Positions 37,532-48,200 of a DNA stretch of 64,000 nucleotides are shown here, piece after piece. Under the pieces are notes generated by a model. It was given only the letters and a program-made list of their open reading frames with translations. It was not told the DNA's origin and did not search any database. Each line of letters opens with the position of its first letter. The stretch's first letter is position 1. A program made the position numbers and the translations under genes. The stretch is taken from the NCBI RefSeq assembly GCF_000224145.3, contig NC_020168.2:1058518-1122517 (forward strand), read 5' to 3'. The stretch is from Ciona intestinalis (taxonomy: Eukaryota; Chordata; Ascidiacea; Phlebobranchia; Cionidae).

Positions 37532-39240
37532 CTTTTTCAGCCAAGCACACGTTCCACACCATCGCTTCCGTCCACCAACTATATGGCTGCGTTTCCTTAA
37601 TCATAACAGATCAAAACATCTTTAAAATAACATCGCCCATTAACAGTTGTATAAACTCTTTAAGTTGTGTTAGCCTCATAAAAGATCCTAGAACGTATTA
37701 GCCCCATAAAAATCCTTCAGAGTAAATGCTCGAAAAACCGCTCTTCATGTTCAGCAATAAGTTTATAAAAGGGTGAAATATTGTGGTGTTTGGCTCGTGG
37801 TATTTTGTGTTGCCGCAAACAAAAAGGCAGAGTAAAGTTTAAATAATACTTCATTTGCTTTAATAATTAATTTAATAAAGGTGTTTAAGTTCATACTCTG
37901 CAATAAATAAATTCAGTCTTCTGCGGTAAAAGGGGAATGAATTCTATTGTAACCCTCTTCATAAAAACTCTTTTATTTTTGGTTGTCATAATTGTAATCA
38001 TAATATTCTGTGGTTTGACGTATATAAAGCTAGAGTTATGTTGGATATTGATATTAATGTTTAGCCAATTACCCATCACCAGGTTTAGTACACTAAACAA
38101 CCCAAATTGAGAATTCAATGAATTCGTGAAACCATGATGCAAAATGGCGGTCTTCGTAATACAGAGTTAAACATGTAAGTTGCAGAGTGCTTGACTAAAT
38201 AATTTTCTTTTATATTTTTGTTGGAAATTGACAAATCGATTATTTATTTAAACGCTAAAATAATAAACGTTTCCATATATAAAAGGCTTAGTTTTCTTAT
38301 TTTTTCGTTTTAACACACACTTAATTGTGACGTCATGCGTATTAGTTAAACTGATGACGTCATTGGTTGGTCTGAATCACCCAATCGTTTCATTGTAATC
38401 AAACAATGGCGATGGCCTGCGTTTACTTTCGCTTGTACCCACCGCGTTCTATTATAAACAGAAGACGTTATGCTTCTAAACTCTAAAGCAATGTATATGT
38501 TGCACAACTCATTAACACCAACTGTCATGTTTGTTGTCCAGTGCTTAACGATACTACATGTTAACGATAGTAAAAGTTATAAAGACTTGTTTTGGTCGAA
38601 TCGAACGACATATGGTTGGGACATTACATCCGCCGTCACTTAATTGTTTTTCGATTATTTTTACTCAGTCTTGGAAGATGAAAGGTCGAATGACAGCGTT
38701 GTTCTCAAGCCACATATAAAGGAAGCACGCTTCACGACAAGTAACTTAAAACCTATGAACGTTTTTCTCATCAAGAACAATAAGATTTAATTTTGTTCAA
38801 TCTGCTAGGCCCATGTTGAGAGTTGTGGAAATGACTCGGGGTCGAACAGATCTCATGAACTTATATCGTTTGAACCAGGAAATACAATATCAACACAATT
38901 CTGTACCCAGCTGTCTGTACATTATACAATCTACAGTCTACACCACCTTTACCAAGTACTTGTTTTTCTGAGAAGAAAAAATGGTGCGGATACAAAGTAT
39001 TTGAACAAATTAATTTTTCCGTTTTATTTTTTTATCACAATATAAAGGTATTGAACTGAAAATGACGTTAAAAATCACGCCGTCAACAAGAAACATTAAA
39101 GGCACAATACAAATGCGCCGCGTTAAAAACAAATATTCATCGCGATTTGCGAATCTTTTTAAAAACGAAATTGTCAAACATTAATTTGAAGTCAAAACTA
39201 TCATCATGAAAAGCAAGATATGTAGCAGCCTTTAGAAAGC

Positions 39241-39246
39241 TTTATT
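39241..39246 (-). terminator. Polyadenylation signal AATAAA for Hes gene
   Basis: AATAAA on the minus strand, about 92 bases after the Hes stop codon. Confidence 0.5.
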
Positions 39247-39337
39247 TAGCGAATATATGCGCGGGTTAAAAATATCAACACGTTCAGTTGCTGGTTTTAA
39301 TAGTACGGATGAAACGTTTGGAAGTTTTATTTCCATT

Positions 39338-40602
39338 TTACCATGGTCTCCATACTGGATCAGAATCACTCATCTCACTACCCGATGGCGAGATGGAACG
39401 AACGTGGCTTGTTGTGGGATGGTGAGATTCCGGGGTTGGGGAAAATGAGGAAGCGGCAGGTGATGTTGGAGCGCTCTCGTGTCTTCCCTCCTCCGCGGAC
39501 ATAGGTGAGACAGGTGAGCAATGCTGAGGAAACAACATGAAACTACCTTGGACATTGCTTTTGCTCGGGGATGTCGAAGGCGAGAGGGGTGAGCCGGGAG
39601 ACACGAACCCGGATGATGTAAATGATGAAGAACTGTTTCTTCTTTGAGATTCATTTATTGATGCAATGTTTGCATCCGGTGAAGGTCGAGGAGACTCTTC
39701 ACTTGAGTAGTTAATATGATGCGTGAGAATTGATCGGTTTTGTGCCATTGCTGCTGCTGCCGCTGCCATAGCTTGTTGGATTTGAGTGTTGGGCGACATT
39801 TGGATTTGTAAAGGTGTAACGTTGGGACCTGCGGCGACGGGTGCTGTGGTTGTGAGTAGAGGAGCAGTGCGAGCATTTGAACACATCATGTGCGGTGGAA
39901 GTTGATGGACAGGCTGGTGGGGTAAAGTGTTCCCAAGGTGGTTTATTAACCTGCAATAAGAATAATGTTATAAATATTGAATACTTAGGTTTTCTTAATA
40001 TTTTTTTATTTACTGAATATTTAAATAAAAAAAAATATTAAACACATATGGGTATGAAGATCACAAGCACGACGTACCTGGATTTCACGTCAGGATGAAC
40101 ATTTTCTGATGAATTTTCCAAGAAGTGTGATACTTCATTTTTACATTCTACGTATCCGTTTCTATATTTGGAGACAACTGATGGATCGAGTGTGATAGCA
40201 GCATTCATTCTTTGGCGTTGAATTCCACGTAGATATCGTACAGTCATTTCTAGTATATCAGCTTTTTCCAATTTAGAATGACAGGTACTTTGCTGGAAAA
40301 ATAGAGCGTTGATTATTTTCAAATTCCTTGTCGTTTGCTATCTACACAATATTCGGTATATTATTACTTACGTCTTTACGGAGTGCATGAAGGAGAATTG
40401 ACTTTAATTCGTTAAGACTTTTGTTTATTCTTTCGCGGCGTCGTTTTTCCATCAAAGGTTTCGATGCCTGGAGTAACAAAGAGTTTAATTTATGAAGTTT
40501 TTGAATATTTATCAAACAACTTACCCTGCGGTCATTTTTCATGATCGAACTTGAAGATACAATTTGCACAGTCGAAGATTGTGGAGTCATTACCGTCTTC
40601 AT
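39338..40602 (-). CDS. hes: Hairy/Enhancer-of-split (Hes) bHLH-Orange repressor
   Basis: This is a nuclear transcriptional repressor, a usual direct target of Notch, that recruits Groucho/TLE. Four exons give about 333 aa: 40602-40525, 40467-40372, 40292-40078 and 39950-39338. The basic region SKPLMEKRRRERINKSLNEL carries the proline typical of the family; the helix-loop-helix ends at KLEKADILEMTVRYLRGIQR. The Orange domain follows (about residues 95-140, with KYRNGYVECKNEVSHFL). The C-terminal part is proline/serine-rich with a run of alanines (MAAAAAAMAQ) and ends exactly in WRPW, the Groucho-binding tetrapeptide. A TATA box lies at 40903-40909, with several Su(H)-type motifs further upstream. 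Which of the Ciona Hes paralogues it is cannot be told here. Confidence 0.95.
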
Positions 40603-40902
40603 TTATGAATTATAGTTTAAGAAGCAGCAGAAAAGTAATTCCGAAATACTAAGAAGTATATTTATATTTCACGAAGCGTGAAAAGTCAAATTTTACTTTT
40701 GAAATCTGAAAAACAAATAATAAGATTTGAATATTGACTAATTCATCAATTTAGAAATTAGCCGTCTATACCAAACTTGATGCTGTAAACGATAAAACTC
40801 GTTTATTTTCTAATTAAATTGTATAAAATAAAGACTGCCTGACATACACTGCTCGATGCCCTATCAGCGTTCACAAATGGCATACCACAGTCACACATCG
40901 GA

Positions 40903-40909
40903 TTATATA
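40903..40909 (-). promoter_or_regulatory. hes: TATA box of Hes gene
   Basis: The minus strand reads GAGTATATAATCC, with TATATAA at 40909-40903. This is about 300 bases upstream of the ATG, suggesting a start site near 40,875. It is surrounded by a GC-richer block. Confidence 0.65.
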
Positions 40910-41109
40910 CTCGCAGTCGCGTGCGCGTCGCAAGTCGCCTTTGGTTCGGCAGCGATTCTACTTTCGCTCTTTTTTTCTGCGTTTCAGCCTGGTACAAAGC
41001 AATTTAGCGCGACCGGCTGCGAAATAAATAAACTAAGAGAGAGTAGAAAAAGGCGATGATTGAGCGGGGGGGACCTCTACAGGCGCTGTGTGAACTCACT
41101 CTACCGACT

Positions 41110-41118
41110 GTTCCCACG
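41110..41118 (-). promoter_or_regulatory. Su(H)/RBPJ-type motif, proximal
   Basis: CGTGGGAAC on the minus strand, a full match to YGTGRGAAM, about 200 bases upstream of the TATA box. Confidence 0.6.
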
Positions 41119-41633
41119 CTCCTCACCAGCAATCACGTCGAGTGTAAACACGCGCGTACGCGATGGCGCGTGCGGCCTCGCTACTCCCTCATTTTGTTTC
41201 TTTTATTTCACTCACGCCTCTCAGTCACAATCCTTTCTCCGTCGCCGAAAGCCGACTAATCCTTTACCAACTTGGCGTATTATTAGCGCTCAGCAGGCTC
41301 CGTTTAAACGCACTTATTAGGAGCTGCGGTCGGCGGTCGCCCTGTCCAACCTCTCGGCTTCCTAAGCACCGGATTACGTCATTCACGTGCTTTGTGGCAT
41401 TCCAGAATATAAAACTCGATTGTGATTTAAGTTGGTCCAAAGTCGGTGAAATAAATTCTGCACCTACATTACACACCAGTTTCGAATGTTTCACTTTAGG
41501 CAATTGTTTGTAACTTAATTACCATATATGTACGTTAATTTACAATGCGATGTAAAATAAACAAGCTCAAAAACAGTGTGTTCACATCATTGCGTTGGTA
41601 ATTCGAATAAATATCGTCATACAATATTAATCA

Positions 41634-41642
41634 GTTCCCACG
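41634..41642 (-). promoter_or_regulatory. Su(H)/RBPJ-type motif
   Basis: CGTGGGAAC on the minus strand, identical to the proximal site and in the same orientation. Confidence 0.5.
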
Positions 41643-41895
41643 TTGAGAGTGACCAAATGCAGGTGTCGGTATTAATTTTTTACAACCTTCTGTTACGTTT
41701 AATGGTTAGTCGTCCATCTCACAGCCCTCCCACGCGCTGTGCGAAAATGCTGTGGCGAACTAAATGGTTTCCAGCTTACACTGTAAAGTGAGTTAATTAC
41801 GCGATAGCTCGGACGTGGGCCATGACTTAATTAGCTTGGTTCGCGATTAAAGCTTCCTTACGAAACTTAACAAACAGTTTGTTCCTAAGCAGCAC

Positions 41896-41904
41896 GTTCC
41901 CACA
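41896..41904 (-). promoter_or_regulatory. Su(H)/RBPJ-type motif
   Basis: TGTGGGAAC on the minus strand, same orientation as the proximal sites. Confidence 0.5.
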
Positions 41905-42590
41905 ATCTACAGGCGCCAACAATTAGTGTCGCATGTTTGCTTTCGCTATTTTCTCACGAGTCGATATTCCTTATTACCCGATGCTCTGTGCTCTTGCCAA
42001 CAAAAACGACACAACGGCTACAAACATGTTCCACATATTTCCAATGTATTTATAACCTTTCATGCAAAACTTGTTGTAAATTGTTATAAAGCTAAGTTTT
42101 TGATGTCACAAAAACATGCCATCCCGAATTCTCCGTAAACTAATTAAAGGACAAGTAGTTAAGGATATAATACAGCGATTCAATCAAAGGTCAATCCGTT
42201 TATATACGTAGTAACTTGTTTCCAATGAACATATTTAGTATGGCGGTCCATTTCTTTTATATGCTGGTCTGGTGAATATGGTGGTCCACATCGTTTGTTA
42301 TATTGGGGTAACAGTATGAGTCTTATTGTTCGACGTAAATTGGACCGATTTGCTGCTCTTACAAACAATGGTGTTTATGGTGCAATAAATTTTACACTAC
42401 TTCGTAAACCGACTGGGAGCTCTTTATGTGGTAAAGTCAGCAGTCACTCAGTAAACGACACAATGTCGTAGTAACGTAAACAAAACAATAAATTTAGTAA
42501 AACTGACTATGAATAAACACGTCAAGATGATAACGATAGTTTTTAACACCACACAAATTACTTCAAGAGACCAACACAATTACTCTATTT

Positions 42591-42785
42591 AAAGTGGGGG
42601 AAGGTGGGACACGTTTTCATTGTATTTCTTATCCCAATAGGTAGTAAACACAGAACATTCAAAGAATTATAAACCCGTTACCTTACAATTAACAAAGACC
42701 GTTGTTAATTGTCTATACCACGATTATAGGATATTTTGATATTATGCGCTAAAGGTGTCCCATCTCTTCCCACCCTACTGTATAA
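42591..42785. mobile_element. TAGTAGGGTGGGG MITE upstream of Hes
   Basis: From AAAGTGGGGGAAGGTGGGAC to CATCTCTTCCCACCCTACTG, with GGTAGTAAACACAGAACATT inside. Confidence 0.8.
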
Positions 42786-43069
42786 TACTGCTCGTTTGCA
42801 GGCCTTAATAATGTTTATAACTTGGACCAGTAAAATGTAAATACACAAAAATATACATTTTATTTCATAGAATTTGTTATTCTATCAAATCATGGTTATT
42901 GCAATTTTTATCAGAAAGCTTCGTCGATTACACAGAGGATATATTGGCGAAAGCGCAAACGTCGGTGCCGGATATTTTCAATGAGAAGAGATTTGTTTCA
43001 AAGATTATGTTTGTCGCCCGCAGAGACTTGTCATCTGCAGCTCTGTTTCTGCTAATTACAATTTCCTGT

Positions 43070-43078
43070 GTTCCCACG
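43070..43078 (-). promoter_or_regulatory. Su(H)/RBPJ-type motif in GC-rich island
   Basis: CGTGGGAAC on the minus strand. It lies in the island 42,900-43,250, next to an ETS-like ATTTCCTG. Confidence 0.5.
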
Positions 43079-44044
43079 GCCTTCCGCGAAAGCGTCCCCT
43101 TCTTTCCACCCGACCGCTTTCCCCTCACAGCAGTGATCAATAGATCGCATGTTGACAGTGGAGTGATCGGAAACTTTCTAATCTCTCCCTTTCAAAGTGA
43201 TCAATCATCTCACAAAATAGCGATCCATGCGCAACCTACATTTAGTAATAGGAAATTAGCTTCGCATTCACTGTAACAAATAATCGTGGTTGCGAGTGAC
43301 ATCACAAATGCCGAACAAATGCTTCTCGTCACGCCTACGTAATACGAAGAATTAGAACCTATACAGAAATATTGCGACATTATGCAAGTTTTCCACACTC
43401 ACGTGGTTTATAGCCGTAACAAATTGCATTATATTGCGGTAAGTAGAGCACTATACAACTCACCCGTAATGTTTATAGTCGCGCTCAACTTTATGGTTAA
43501 AAGTTGACACTTTTGTATGTGCGAAAGCCACCAAACAACGACGATAAAGTCGGATAAAGTTGACTCTTGTTTATGGCGATAATCTGAATAATGTAACAAC
43601 TTCAGTAAACAGTAATATTTTTTTCCGACATGACATTGTATAGTTTTTTGTATAACCCAAAGTTAGTAGAGGCCGTTTAAAATGCCCGCTGTGGTTGTCA
43701 GATGGAATGCTTTCTTTACCCATTCATGGTATTTCTCGCAACACTATATATGGTGTGAAACACACATATATATTAGGATAAACTCATTCCAAGGTATAAT
43801 AAACTATGTTCCTGGTGAAGAAAATCTTATAAATTGAACATTGTATTTTAAATCTTATATATATTTGACATATTAGCGAATGTATGTAGTTGATGCATTA
43901 TCGACCAGGCCCCCTAACTCAGCCAGCGAAGCCAGACAACAAAGCTTTTCCGTCTGATGTAAGAGGATCGGTCGTTTCGGCACGCGTGCGCCACTGAAAG
44001 ACGCCGTTGAATGAAGGGTTGCCAAGCGTGAAAAATCCGGACAC

Positions 44045-44053
44045 TTTCCCACA
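44045..44053 (-). promoter_or_regulatory. Su(H)/RBPJ-type motif in GC-rich island
   Basis: TGTGGGAAA on the minus strand, the most distal of the upstream set. Confidence 0.45.
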
Positions 44054-45115
44054 CTACGTCACGGCACGAGCAGACGCACCGCACACACGGGACAACACGC
44101 GCGAAATCCGATGCCACCTCGCGCGTGCACTGCTGGAAGAAGAATAAACAACACCGTGGTAACAAATGACGTGAGTGCCTGGTAAAAACATGGGTGGCAA
44201 ATACAACAGCAAATATAAGCATCGCCACGCAAACTGATCAATTCCAAATTAAAATCTTTATATACAAGCACATTTATTATGGGACCGTCAGTTATTAATG
44301 TTTCCAATTCGTTTTACGCTTGTGTCATATACTTTAATTGAGTTCGTAGTTTTGGTTGTATAAATGTTCTTACTTCACTATAAAATAAATCGATTTTCAT
44401 TCAGGAGGTTTAGCCTGTTATGTTACCATTGTTAAAACCAATTCTCATTTTCATTCGAGTTGGTTAATTCTAGGCTGATACTAGATTCGATAATGGGCTA
44501 TCTGTGTTGAGATTACTGTCCCCCCAAAGCTCGTTCACAGCCACTTCCCATGTCGGACGCGCTTAATGGCCAACCCGGCACGAGACCCTCTAACCTCCCG
44601 TCACGCCTCGATAAGAGGGGCGAACTATTGCTTTGTATAAAGGAAACTGCACGCGCCATGAAAAGTAAGACGGCGAGGAAATGCGCTTGACTTCCCAAAC
44701 CCCGGGTGGTTGAATGACAATAGCGAAAAGAGATCCATCTACGAAACATGGTGGCCGTCACCCATTTCTTTTTCAAAGCGAAGTTTACGGAAAGTTTAAT
44801 CGTTATATTTTCAATATTAATCAGTATGCGTGCTTTTCAAAATGAATAAAATATCAACATTTGTTAAGCTCGTACACGAATAAAGGATTGGACGTGGAGG
44901 AAAAGTTAAAAAATAATTGGGAACGAAAATAAAATCTTGGAAGCTTATTGGTTAACCTTATATTGGAACCTGTTTTAAATAGACTTTAATTCACAATTTG
45001 AAACAAACTAAGCGCATGGTAGAGCGTGATATATTGTTATTTTATCACATCTCACATTCGTTGATCACTTGCTTTCTTTGTCGCCACCTAGCGACAATCT
45101 GAACGAAAGTGATAT

Positions 45116-45228
45116 TCACAAAGAGAATAAATGAAATACTATCAGAATTGTTGCTGTGTACTTTAAATAAACGAACAAATAGTTGAATGATGATGAACCG
45201 ATGCTTCCCGATGTTGTTGATACATAAT
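45116..45228 (-). other. mdga: MDGA terminal exon encoding GPI-attachment signal
   Basis: The preceding exon reaches a stop soon after a CCAT|GTATGT donor at 45287. Splicing to the acceptor AATCAG at 45229 restores a 37-codon frame. It has a small-residue stretch ([13 protein letters not shown], candidate omega site), a short spacer with one lysine, and a hydrophobic end ([12 protein letters not shown]) that stops at once. That is the standard GPI-signal layout and mirrors vertebrate MDGA. Confidence 0.75.
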
Positions 45229-48200
45229 CTGATTAAATACGAAGGTATTAAGTTATAAAGGATAGATTTTATAGTTTATGACATACATGGTGTAGTAGTT
45301 GGTAATACAATGCACTTTCCATCCGCAAGCAAAACATCGTCAATTGCTATATCTCCTTGATAACCATCAACATAAGTTATGACAGCTTCAAATATTATCT
45401 GCAATATAAGTATTAATATAATTTTGTTACAGAAATTATCATTTATCCTTTTGAAACAGAACCTGGTACGGGACAGTATGTTGAATTGTAATATCTCCGG
45501 TGTTCCATTTGTCCCCTTGATCACCACTTACTCTCCAAATCTCAGTTTCGTTTTCACCACGTTTCTTCGTCATCACCCTCAGGATACCTAAACATAAATC
45601 AAATAATCGGAACAATAAGTGAAGTTTTCTATGTTATTATTAATAGGGTTTGGGACAAAAATACCTATATGTCGTCCTCTCATGTGGTACCAAAATTTAA
45701 GGCACTGTCGCGAGGAAGATTTATCAAATATAATTGGACTGATGAGGCGAGCCCGGTCCCCTTTTGTTGTCAGAGAAGCTTCGATGTACATGTACCCACC
45801 TGCTAACAATTTTCCGTTAGGAATATTCGACTAATATGCAACCGAAGGAATACTTCACTACAATGGTATCGAGCTTCGGGTCCGATATTATACAGTTACG
45901 TGTAAGTTTATCTAACCAGCAATATGCAACCGTACCGATATTTGAGTCAAACCGTACCTTCTTTAGTTAAAGTAGAGTGGTCAGCGGAAGGACCCGTGTT
46001 CTTGGTTCTTCTTAATTGAGTTCTTGCCGAATTTTTTGTCCAATCTATTGTGTCCATATTAGGATTTTTCTCTTGTATGAACCCGCATAAATCATTTTCA
46101 TTAAATTGACAAAAGAACGAAGGGTCTGTACAGAAAGATTATTTTATAAATAAAATCACTTCCTATTCCAAGAGGTACATACCCAGAGATAATGTCGGAC
46201 TTGTTTCACGTTGGGATCCTGTAAAAATATCATTAACGTAAAAAGATAAGGAAATAAATAATGAACAACTTACTGCGTTCTCGCACATATATCTCCCTTG
46301 TGTTCGAATCACCATATCCAAATATGGTCTTGGGGGTTACCTCTACTTGGTAAACACCTTTTACCAAATCGCTTATTTGATATGTAAGCAGTTGACCATA
46401 CGAAAGTATACCTGATTTGTATTTTAGTTTAATGTTGTTATAAAATATACATGAACTCTATCAGTATATATAACGGTATATATTGGTATAGGGAAGATGG
46501 CACTGTTATTAAGCTCACACTTTGTAGTTTTGTAGATTTTTACAGTCAAACTTTGTTCAGTAATGTTCAGTAATTTATTATAGAAAGGTATATTTGAAAT
46601 TTAATCATAGGCATATAGAGATAAACTTAATATTTTTTACGGTTTGTCAGAGAAAATCCATTTTTTGCAAAATAAGCGTATTTTTACGTGCCACAAGTAA
46701 AAAATCTGTCATTCACTTTTACACTAACTTGTTTACCAATTTAAACATTGTACCCGTTTATACCCGTTACCATCATGTATGTGTAACTTAATATAAAATC
46801 GTTTTTTTTTTGTTGTTGTTCTTTTTCAAGGAAAGATGACTCCTGCCCATATAGGCAACTTATTGACGACCAAAGCTGGGTATCTATAGTCTTAAAACCG
46901 AAAAAAACAAATATCGTACGTGCGCACTATCATTGCCACATACCGTTCGCTGGCATTGTATCTTCAATCCATGCATTGGGAATAACGCTTAAATTAGAAG
47001 ACATTCCTCTGTTCTTGGCAAAAGATTTTTCAGTGAGACGCCATCTAATTCTGTAAATAGTTCCAGTAAAACGAAAATTTTAAGTTAATGATACCAAGTA
47101 TAAAAAAGTTATTAAAACAAGATGGCGGGCGGCGAACAGTTTCAAAATACTTTTTTTTAAACTTAATTTCTTAAACGAAAAAAACGGTTGGTTTTTATAC
47201 AAAGTCGTAATATGCATTCTAGTGTGCCATCTGCGAGAATATCATTATCATATTAAAATACAAACCTGTATTCTGTTACTGCATCTACTGCGTTGGGATG
47301 TTTTTGTGTCCACGATAGTAAATACATGAAAGTTCCAGGATCAGATTTAGTTTGGGGAAATACAGTGCTAGTAAGATCCCCTTCACCTTCACCAACATCA
47401 GTGAATAAAAACTCAGGTTTAAACGCAAATGCTGTAACATTTAGCGCACATCGAGCCTTGCCGATAGCGTTGGTAACTTCGCAAATGTAAACCCCGCAAT
47501 CTCGAACTTGGATAGATTGTAGTACAAGATGTTGACCAGAAGACGAGCTTGTCTGAACTACGTTTTCTTTCTTCCAAACATAAGTAATGGGTCTATAAAC
47601 ACAATCTATGAGACATGAAACGATTTTGTGATGTACGTCTATAGCTCTAATAAATGTTAGGGGCCTGTTCAGTAAGATATAAGCCTTAACTGATGTATGT
47701 TATAGTGTGCGGAACGGTTACATTGTTGGATTGTGCTTTTATCGTCATAGGGAATTATGCTTACATCATTGGACTAGCATCGCTCACGAAACATGACAAG
47801 GTTACATCAGAACCGAGAGGGCGGCGAATTTCCCTGTAGCTTGGCTCAACAGTAGGTTTATCTATACAAATAAAGATATTGGAAGCACACGCACAGGATT
47901 GTATCAATTCGATTAATTTTATAATTGTTGTAAAGCAGGGCGGGGGAAGATAGGACACTTTAGGCACATAATATGTAAATATCCTGATCGTGTTTTAAAC
48001 AGTTCACCACAATTTATGGGAGTCGTGAGTAAACGGCTTTATAATACTTTGAATGTTCTTTGTTTATTACCAAATGGGACGAGACAATGAAAAGGTGTCC
48101 CATCTTTCCCCACCCTACTACATACTTAATTAAACTATTTTAGCCAGGTATCACTAACATTGAACTTGCAGTTCAACCACTGCATCTGATTGTGACCTCG

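Larger units (their letters stand above)
35861..39337. other. Intergenic spacer between SLC38 and Hes genes
   Basis: The 5' flank of the SLC38-type gene and the 3' flank of the Hes gene. A decayed SINE relic lies near 36925-37040 (GCAAGTGCACAAACCACTGT). A locally GC-richer block at 37400-37610 includes a Su(H)-type motif at 37523-37531. Two perfect TGACGTCA palindromes sit at 38328-38335 and about 38354-38361. No coding exon is recognised. Confidence 0.5.
40603..45115. other. Hes upstream region, candidate enhancers
   Basis: About 4.5 kb separates the Hes start from the 3' end of the MDGA-type gene on the same strand. GC-richer islands stand out at 40,900-41,420, 42,900-43,250, 44,030-44,200 and 44,510-44,770. 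They hold binding-site-like words (Su(H), CACGCG and CACGTG E-box types, GATAAG). A TAGTAGGGTGGGG MITE lies at 42591-42785. Reading frames in the islands have no family resemblance. Confidence 0.55.

Noticed and set aside
37389-37604. 71-codon minus-strand frame
   Set aside because: No similarity or exon partners; better explained as a GC-richer regulatory block.
42899-43276. 125-codon open frame upstream of Hes
   Set aside because: No family resemblance, no neighbouring exons and an overlapping frame on the other strand; it lies in a GC-rich island where long frames arise by chance.
43914-44776. Several minus-strand frames of 80-105 codons
   Set aside because: Low-complexity, cysteine- and arginine-rich translations typical of GC-rich non-coding DNA; no splice continuity.
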